From an uncultured Lachnospiraceae bacterium (GTDB lineage: Bacteria > Bacillota > Clostridia > Lachnospirales > Lachnospiraceae): a stretch of 11,159 nt of DNA. This document shows, piece after piece, positions 6,513 through 11,159 of this stretch (positions within the stretch are counted from its first letter, which is position 1; each line of letters starts with the position of its first letter). The position numbers and the translations under genes were made by a program. The notes under the pieces are model-generated. The model worked only from the letters and a program-made list of their open reading frames with translations, was not told where the DNA came from and did not search any database. Location of the stretch: assembly GCA_947594085.1 (NCBI GenBank), contig CANQEB010000061.1, positions 1 to 11,159 on the forward strand, read 5' to 3'.

Positions 6513-6743
6513 TCAGTCGTCGAATTTCTCGAAGTCCTCCATCGCAAAGCGCCGCATCATATCGCCGTAGCGGAAACGCGCCATCTGGTTCTTCGCAAGT
6601 ACATCCTCCTCGCTCCCGCGGTACTGGCAACGGATACAGTAATATTCCTTCTTCTCCTTATCGTAAAACATATCGAGGTCCAGATCGCGCATGAAGCAGG
6701 ACGGACAGCGATAATTTAATTTCCCTTTTCCAGATTGAGCCAT
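6513..6743 (-). CDS. Small zinc-ribbon protein, translationally coupled
   Basis: A 76-residue cytosolic protein with two CxxC knuckles, CPSC (C13, C16) and CIRC (C36, C39), separated by 19 residues; this spacing fits a four-cysteine zinc ribbon. Between the knuckles lies an acidic/aromatic stretch (LDLDMFYDKEKKEYY), and the tail is charged (ARFRYGDMMRRF, EDFEKFDD). The ATG at 6743 overlaps the end of the upstream gene by 28 bases, and a strong AAGGAGG lies about 10 bases upstream inside that gene, so translation is probably coupled to it. The GH53 gene follows 35 bases later. Zinc ribbons of this size may bind nucleic acid or act as protein partners; nothing visible separates these. I do not recognise a named family. 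Being sandwiched between two carbohydrate genes, it may regulate or assist them, but that is only inference. Confidence 0.82.
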   Translation of the reverse strand: MAQSGKGKLNYRCPSCFMRDLDLDMFYDKEKKEYYCIRCQYRGSEEDVLAKNQMARFRYGDMMRRFAMEDFEKFDD

Positions 6744-8641
6744 GTCGCAAAGACCTCCTTCTCGCAGAGTTTCCCGGTATAGCCGAGCGTGAACATCGGG
6801 CTGAACGCATAGCCCTCCTTGAAATAGCCTTCCTTCTCCCTGCCCTCGCAGGTCATGGTGACGCGCGTGTCGATCGGCGGGAGCAGGCAGCTGACCGCGT
6901 CAGCGTCCTTCAGCGACGCTTCCCTGCATTTGTACTCATAGGGAAGCTCCGTCTTCTGCGTGCCCTTCACAGCCGAGAGCACGAGGCTCGACATATCCTC
7001 GGTGTACTCGGTCGTCCCATAGCAGCCGACCATGTACTCATTGATCGTCACGTCTGCAGACGGATCGCTCATCTCCAGCACCTTCCGCTCAATCTTAATC
7101 GAACTGCTGCCCTCCGTGAACGTAATCACGGTCTGCAGCTTTACGGTCAAATCAGAGAATTCAATGTCCACCGGATCCAGCGTCAGAACACGTTCGACGA
7201 TTTCATATCCTGCGCCGTTTCCACCGCTGACGTCCGATACGCGCTCCGTGTGAACCGCTCCCTGCGTCCTGTCGTCCGCCGGTCTTCTGTTCTCAGAGAA
7301 ATGTGCCTTCGTGCGGCAGAGGCAAAGGTCAACCTCCTCGCCGCCGTGACAGATTTTCGCGCTGCGCACCGTCCCCTCGCCCGCGTAGTGTGTGAAATAA
7401 CCCGCGCGGTACTTCTCCTGGATCAGAAACGGATAACTCGCGTCCTGGATATGCGGCGTGCCGATGCCCACCGGCCACTCAAGCTTCGCCACATATGGGC
7501 GCAGGTCAACGATCGCTCCACCCTGGTCCATGTTCACGCCGACGCGCATGAATGGATCACAGTACCAGAAGACCTGCTTCTTGCTCCCGTAGAGAATATC
7601 TCTCCACAGCGCGCACTCCGGCTCCGTATAAGACTTCTTCTTCCTGTAGTAATCCGCAAACTCGCTCATCGTCATGTCGATGAGCTTACCTTCCTTCTTG
7701 AGCTTCCCGTAGTAGGCGCAGCCGTCCTCGTAGGACTTCAGCAAAAGCTCATACGGGGACTCCCAGCGCCCCATCTTGTTCATCCAGCCCGGCCCGACAA
7801 ACATCATGTTGTAGGCGTAGCCGTTGTTGAATTTCTCCTGATAGCGATACTGGTCGATCAGGTTGTAGAGATACGGGTATTCCCATGTCTCGGTATCATA
7901 GATCATCCCACGCAGTACATTCTGCGGGTGCGTCCCGAAGTTCGAACCGTTGCCGTCGTAGCAGGCGATCAGGTCGCGACTCAAGTGCGGGATCGCGACG
8001 ATGCCGGAGTCCTCCGCCTCGTTCGCGGCCGGCGCATGTGTGTTCTGCTTCGACGGGATCCACGGCGCCCAGGGGCCGCCGTCCATGAAAGTGTACCAGC
8101 TGTTGTTGCAGGTGTGATAAGCCTTCGGCCCTTCCTCCCAGCAGGTCGCCACCGCGCACTTGACCGAAGGGTAGCGCTCCTTTATGTAGTTGATCAGATC
8201 CGCGTCCATGTAATACGAGCCAGTTGACTCCGGATAGAAGCCGAAGCGCTCGTAGAACTTTCCGAACACGTCCTCCACGATCGCCTTCTTGTCCTCCATC
8301 GAGAACATCCAGATGCAGAAATCCTTCGTCTTATATTTCTCGCGAAACTCCTTGCACGGCAGTCCGAGCAGCGTCAATCCGATCTCATCCCCGTACTTCT
8401 CGTGATGCTCTTTCGCTAAGGCAACCGCCTCGTCGTTGAACAAGCTGGCGTAGGTCATCTCAATTGTCGTCTTCAGCCCGTTCTTGTGCGCGCACTCCTG
8501 CTGTGTCTTGAAAATGTCGAGGCTCTCCGTCAGCAGGGCCTTGCGCCCGATATCCTCCGCCTGCCCGTGTCCGGTCACCTTCTCGGCGTACTCCGGCACC
8601 ATCTCAGGGCGGTGGACAATATTCAGGATAAACTCTCCCAT
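6716..8641 (-). CDS. Large cytosolic protein of unknown function in a sugar locus (DUF3863-like, possible carbohydrate-active enzyme)
   Basis: About 641 residues, no signal peptide or membrane segment. I recall similar proteins being labelled DUF3863/DUF3864, but could not verify it. The first ~350 residues look like a barrel enzyme: EMTYASLFND (61-70), KYGDEIGLTLLGL (82-94), FGFYPESTGSYYMD (133-146), then CAVATCWEE (162-170) and GGPWAPWIPSKQN. The pair DEIGL plus FGxxP-x3-GSYYMD resembles the NodB polysaccharide-deacetylase and GH57-type barrels, where such motifs hold substrate or metal. The C-terminal ~250 residues look beta-rich (VERVLTLDPVDIEFSDL, SSSIKIERKVLEMSD), like a sandwich domain of a glycosidase. 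ATG at 8641 is preceded by AAAGGA about 10 bases upstream; the longer open frame to 8746 runs through the leader. It is the first gene of the cluster with the zinc-ribbon protein and GH53 galactanase, downstream of the ABC permeases, which argues for sugar metabolism. The exact reaction is unknown. Confidence 0.85.
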   Translation of the reverse strand: MGEFILNIVHRPEMVPEYAEKVTGHGQAEDIGRKALLTESLDIFKTQQECAHKNGLKTTIEMTYASLFNDEAVALAKEHHEKYGDEIGLTLLGLPCKEFREKYKTKDFCIWMFSMEDKKAIVEDVFGKFYERFGFYPESTGSYYMDADLINYIKERYPSVKCAVATCWEEGPKAYHTCNNSWYTFMDGGPWAPWIPSKQNTHAPAANEAEDSGIVAIPHLSRDLIACYDGNGSNFGTHPQNVLRGMIYDTETWEYPYLYNLIDQYRYQEKFNNGYAYNMMFVGPGWMNKMGRWESPYELLLKSYEDGCAYYGKLKKEGKLIDMTMSEFADYYRKKKSYTEPECALWRDILYGSKKQVFWYCDPFMRVGVNMDQGGAIVDLRPYVAKLEWPVGIGTPHIQDASYPFLIQEKYRAGYFTHYAGEGTVRSAKICHGGEEVDLCLCRTKAHFSENRRPADDRTQGAVHTERVSDVSGGNGAGYEIVERVLTLDPVDIEFSDLTVKLQTVITFTEGSSSIKIERKVLEMSDPSADVTINEYMVGCYGTTEYTEDMSSLVLSAVKGTQKTELPYEYKCREASLKDADAVSCLLPPIDTRVTMTCEGREKEGYFKEGYAFSPMFTLGYTGKLCEKEVFATWLNLEKGN

Positions 8642-8726
8642 AGTCGTCTTTTCCTTTCTCAGATTCTCAGTATTTTCTCTCAAACCTGCAACGAAAAAAT
8701 CCTTCCGACTTCTCCTGTCGCAAGAT

Positions 8727-8801
8727 TTTGCCCGGCATTCTGGCACATTCCACGCTGAAAAGATTCATTTTCTCAGAGAAACGCCCCATCTGCCGGGCAA
8801 A
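8727..8801. promoter_or_regulatory. Paired palindromic sites TGCCSGGCA in the leader
   Basis: TTTGCCCGGCA (8727-8737) and its exact reverse complement TGCCGGGCAAA (8791-8801) are separated by 53 bases. Each arm contains a 9-base palindrome, TGCC-C/G-GGCA, so each could bind a dimer on its own. Centres are 62 bases apart, close to six helical turns. The site at 8791-8801 lies at the predicted transcription start. They could be twin operators allowing looping, or the closing stem of a leader RNA. A third palindrome, TTTCTCAGAGAAA (8769-8781), lies between them. Confidence 0.6.
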
Positions 8802-8811
8802 CCATATTCTT

Positions 8812-8840
8812 GTTATCACATAATGCAACCGATCTGTCAA
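8812..8840 (-). promoter_or_regulatory. Putative promoter of the second carbohydrate gene group
   Basis: Minus strand TTGACA (8835-8840, perfect -35), 17 bases, GATAAC (8812-8817, 4 of 6) with a TGT just before it, as in extended -10 promoters. An alternative is TTGCAT (8823-8828), 16 bases, TATGGT (8801-8806). Either would start transcription near 8795-8805 and give a leader of about 160 bases before the ATG at 8641. It lies 57 bases after the stop of the MalG-type permease gene, so the metabolic genes can be expressed apart from the transporter. Confidence 0.6.
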
Positions 8841-8897
8841 GTCCGATAAATCACTCTTGCAGATCTTTGTGATTCGTCAGCTGCGTACTAAGATCGC

Positions 8898-9752
8898 TTA
8901 GCCCTTCACAGCGCCTCCGGTCACACCCTCCACATAGAACTTCTGCATGATGAAGAACAGGATCGAGATCGGAATCGACACGAGCACGCCGCCGCAGCAG
9001 AAGATCGTAAAGTAGCTGTTGATCAGGCTCTTGTCGAGCATCTTGTACAGGCCGATCGCGACTGTGTAATTCTCGGAGATACCCGCATTCAGGATCATCT
9101 TCGCGAACACGAAATCCATCCACGGACCGAGAAAACTGCTGATGACCGTGTACACGATAATCGGACGACTCATCGGAATGATGATCGTCGAGAAAATTCT
9201 GGCCTCGCTGCAGCCGTCAAGCCTTGCCGCCTCGCAGAGCGCGCGCGGAATCGTATCAAAGAATCCCTTCGCAATCAGATACCCAAGCCCTGCGGATCCG
9301 GAATAGACCATGATCAGACCCGCGTAGCTGTTCGTCAGATTAAAGGTCTTCAACACGAAATATACCGCGATCATCGAGAGCATGCCCGGGAACAGGTTCA
9401 GGATCACGCCCATGTTCATCAGCGGCTTTCTCATCGGGAAGCGCATCACGGAGGTCGCGTAGGCGACCATCAGCACGAACGCCGTAGAGATCACCGTCGT
9501 GAAACACGCGACTATAAATGTGTTCATGAACCAACGCGGAAACTGCTGCACGGTATCCGGCTGAAACAGCTTCTGATAGTGGATCAGACTCCACTCCTTG
9601 GGGAAGAACGTGCTGGTGTTCATTCCCGAATATGCGCTGAACGATGTGCAGACCAGCCAGATGATCGGGATCAGCCAGACGAACGCCAGAAAAGCGATCA
9701 GCAGATTGTGCAGGATAATGCTTGAGGTTCGATTACTTTTCATCTTTCTCAT
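8898..9752 (-). CDS. Sugar ABC transporter permease, MalG/GanQ type
   Basis: Inner permease subunit of a carbohydrate uptake ABC transporter (CUT1, binding-protein-dependent permease family), 284 residues, six predicted membrane helices. The first helix is at about 13-36 (ILHNLLIAFLAFVWLIPIIWLV). The EAA loop that docks to the ATPase is at 174-193 (EAARLDGCSEARIFSTIIIP). The C-terminus ends QKFYVEGVTGGAVKG, a very common ending of MalG-type subunits. ATG at 9752 overlaps the stop of the upstream permease by one base (TAATG) and has GAGGAGG about 10 bases upstream, so the two are coupled and made in equal amounts. Substrate cannot be read from this subunit; the GH53 gene downstream suggests galactooligosaccharides. 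No ATPase gene is in the window; CUT1 systems often share a common MsmX-type ATPase coded elsewhere. Confidence 0.94.
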   Translation of the reverse strand: MRKMKSNRTSSIILHNLLIAFLAFVWLIPIIWLVCTSFSAYSGMNTSTFFPKEWSLIHYQKLFQPDTVQQFPRWFMNTFIVACFTTVISTAFVLMVAYATSVMRFPMRKPLMNMGVILNLFPGMLSMIAVYFVLKTFNLTNSYAGLIMVYSGSAGLGYLIAKGFFDTIPRALCEAARLDGCSEARIFSTIIIPMSRPIIVYTVISSFLGPWMDFVFAKMILNAGISENYTVAIGLYKMLDKSLINSYFTIFCCGGVLVSIPISILFFIMQKFYVEGVTGGAVKG

Positions 9753-11159
9753 TATTGGTAATCCTCCTCTCTTCCGTTTCCTATCATGCGGTTAAACGCA
9801 AACAGTGTAAACACCGCGCAGATAATGAATACGATAATGCCGATTGCCGAAGCCATCTTGTAATTGTAATAATCCTGCGTCAATCGGAACAGCCAGGTCA
9901 CCAGAAGATCGACCTCCTTGGCCTGCGAATTCGCCATCGCCTGGTTCGTCGTCGTGTAGACACCCTCCGTCAACAGATAAATCACGTTGAAGTTATTGAT
10001 ATTCTTGACGAAGTCCGTCACGAGCGCTGGACCAGTCACAAAGAGCATATACGGCATCGTAATGCTCTTAAAGATCTGGAACGGCTTCGCACCGTCCACC
10101 CTTGCGCTCTCCACCTGATCGGACGGCAGATTCATCAGCACGCCTGTCGCGATCAGCATCTGATACGGGATGCCGATCCAAATATTGATCAGGATGATCA
10201 TCACATGCGCCCAGCCCGGCGCTGACAAAAACGGAATGTAACTCGTCGAGATAAGACCAATGTCCCGCAGGAATCCGGTCAGTCCGATGTTCGCGCAGAT
10301 CGTGTTGACAATGCCTCCGTTCGAGAAGAAGTTTCTCACCAGAAGCAGCGATACGAACTGCGGCACCGCGATCGTGATGATAAACAGCGTACGCCACAAC
10401 CTCGGCAGCCTGGTTTTCTGGCTGTTCAGCAATATAGACAAAAGAATGCCGCCGATGTAAGTCGTAAACGTCGCGAAGAACGCCCACACAAGCGTCCAGC
10501 CCAGTACACGCACAAAGGCGTAGCCGAACGTGATGGTCATCCCGCCCCCGCCGAACAGACTGATGAAGTTGTTGAATCCGTTCCATGAGAACAGATTCGT
10601 CGGCGGCATGTGCTGCTGGTCATAATTCGTAAACGCGACAAGAATCAGCAGCAGAATCGGGACAAACGTGAAGACCGTGATCCCGAGCACCGGAAGCGTC
10701 AGCAGCGTAATGTGAAATTTCTCTTCCACATAAGAATGCAGATCTTCCCGGAAGGTATTGATGTGCTCCCCTGCCTCGGCCTTGAGCTGAAGGCAGTACA
10801 CATTCACCACATTTTTCATCCAGATGATGATACCGGCAGCCCAGACGACAAAGCTGAACAGAGAGAACAGCAGGATCAAAAACGAATTGTCGTAATCGTT
10901 CCATTCGTTTTTCATTGTCTTCATGTTGAACACCTTTTCCGGCTTCACCGTGCCAAGTGATCCGAACTTCGGCACATAGTCGAGCGCGAAAAAGATGGTG
11001 AACAGGATCAGGCCTGCTTCAAGCGCGGTCATGATCGCCGCTTTTACGTACTGCTTCCGGCGGGCATATCCTGCTCCCCACCAGAGCAGAGACAGCTTGA
11101 CAAACGCGTCACCCTTTGCGACCGCGCTGCCGAAGTCCGCCAGAAAGCGGCCGATCGCG
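9752..11159 (-). CDS. Sugar ABC transporter permease, MalF/GanP type (5' end outside window)
   Basis: Partner permease of the same CUT1 importer. The reading frame has no stop up to the window edge: 42 further codons precede the ATG at 11032 and read GDAFVKLSLLWWGAGYARRK, the kind of N-terminus (KLS..xGAGxxxRKQYVK) found before the first helix of MalF/GanP-type subunits. The true start is therefore beyond 11159 and the ATG at 11032 is internal, within the first helix. At least 468 residues are visible, with eight likely helices. The EAA loop reads ESARVDGAKPFQIFKSITMP near the C-terminus, and a charged loop (QLKAEAGEHINTFREDLHSYVEEKFH) separates helices 2 and 3. The stop codon overlaps the next permease start by one base. 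A solute-binding protein gene is expected just upstream, outside the window. Family is firm; substrate is inferred from the neighbouring GH53. Confidence 0.93.
   Translation of the reverse strand, partial: AIGRFLADFGSAVAKGDAFVKLSLLWWGAGYARRKQYVKAAIMTALEAGLILFTIFFALDYVPKFGSLGTVKPEKVFNMKTMKNEWNDYDNSFLILLFSLFSFVVWAAGIIIWMKNVVNVYCLQLKAEAGEHINTFREDLHSYVEEKFHITLLTLPVLGITVFTFVPILLLILVAFTNYDQQHMPPTNLFSWNGFNNFISLFGGGGMTITFGYAFVRVLGWTLVWAFFATFTTYIGGILLSILLNSQKTRLPRLWRTLFIITIAVPQFVSLLLVRNFFSNGGIVNTICANIGLTGFLRDIGLISTSYIPFLSAPGWAHVMIILINIWIGIPYQMLIATGVLMNLPSDQVESARVDGAKPFQIFKSITMPYMLFVTGPALVTDFVKNINNFNVIYLLTEGVYTTTNQAMANSQAKEVDLLVTWLFRLTQDYYNYKMASAIGIIVFIICAVFTLFAFNRMIGNGREEDYQ

Noticed and set aside
5491..6570. 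Plus-strand open frame of 359 codons
   Set aside because: Antisense to the GH53 gene, whose catalytic motifs are intact on the minus strand; the plus-strand product has no recognisable family or start signal.
7250..8227. Long plus-strand open frame of 325 codons
   Set aside because: It lies wholly antisense to the large unknown gene, its product is rich in Arg, Val and His with no domain-like pattern, and there is no ribosome binding site. It is a shadow of the G+C-rich codon use on the other strand.
8849..8874. AATCAC/GTGATT hairpin after the MalG-type permease
   Set aside because: Six weak pairs around a 14-base loop with only a short T-containing tail; not convincing as a terminator, though partial termination is possible.

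Overview
All ten protein genes in this window lie on the minus strand. The families point to a Firmicute of the class Clostridia, most likely a Lachnospiraceae-type gut anaerobe. The reasons are a SleB-type cell wall hydrolase, a TraX-family membrane protein, a serine/glutamate- and threonine/proline-rich SH3b surface protein, a GH53 galactanase with a sugar ABC transporter, purine-rich ribosome binding sites (GGAGG type) and TTGACA/TATAAT promoters. The taxon is inferred from families and signals only; no marker RNA gene is present.

Reading in the direction of transcription (high to low coordinates), the window starts inside a carbohydrate locus. A MalF/GanP-type permease (9752-11159, its start lies outside the window) is joined by a TAATG stop/start overlap to a MalG/GanQ-type permease (8898-9752). 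After a 256-base regulatory gap holding a promoter-like sequence and two copies of a palindromic TGCCSGGCA site comes a second group: a large cytosolic protein of uncertain function (6716-8641, resembling DUF3863-type or NodB/GH57-like proteins), a 76-residue zinc-ribbon protein whose start lies inside it (6513-6743), and a GH53 endo-beta-1,4-galactanase without a signal peptide (5308-6477). The simplest model is import of galactan-like or other oligosaccharides by the ABC transporter and their breakdown in the cytosol. The solute-binding protein and any regulator would be upstream of the window.

The lower half carries housekeeping and cell-envelope genes: a TraX-family membrane protein (4393-5175) that has lost a family-typical Asp-His pair; a 424-base, very AT-rich gap with three perfect inverted repeats and a consensus sigma-A promoter; a membrane-anchored SleB-type hydrolase (3147-3968) ending in a strong intrinsic terminator; threonine synthase thrC (1441-2931) with a palindrome over its promoter; a small three-helix membrane protein (962-1318); and a membrane-anchored SH3b protein with a tandem-repeat-coded linker (108-872).

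By eye, the carbohydrate locus (above about 5300) is clearly richer in G+C than the genes below it. I found no tRNA, rRNA, insertion sequence, CRISPR array or attachment site. The best candidates for something new are the uncharacterised large protein with its coupled zinc-ribbon partner, and the paired palindromic sites in front of them.
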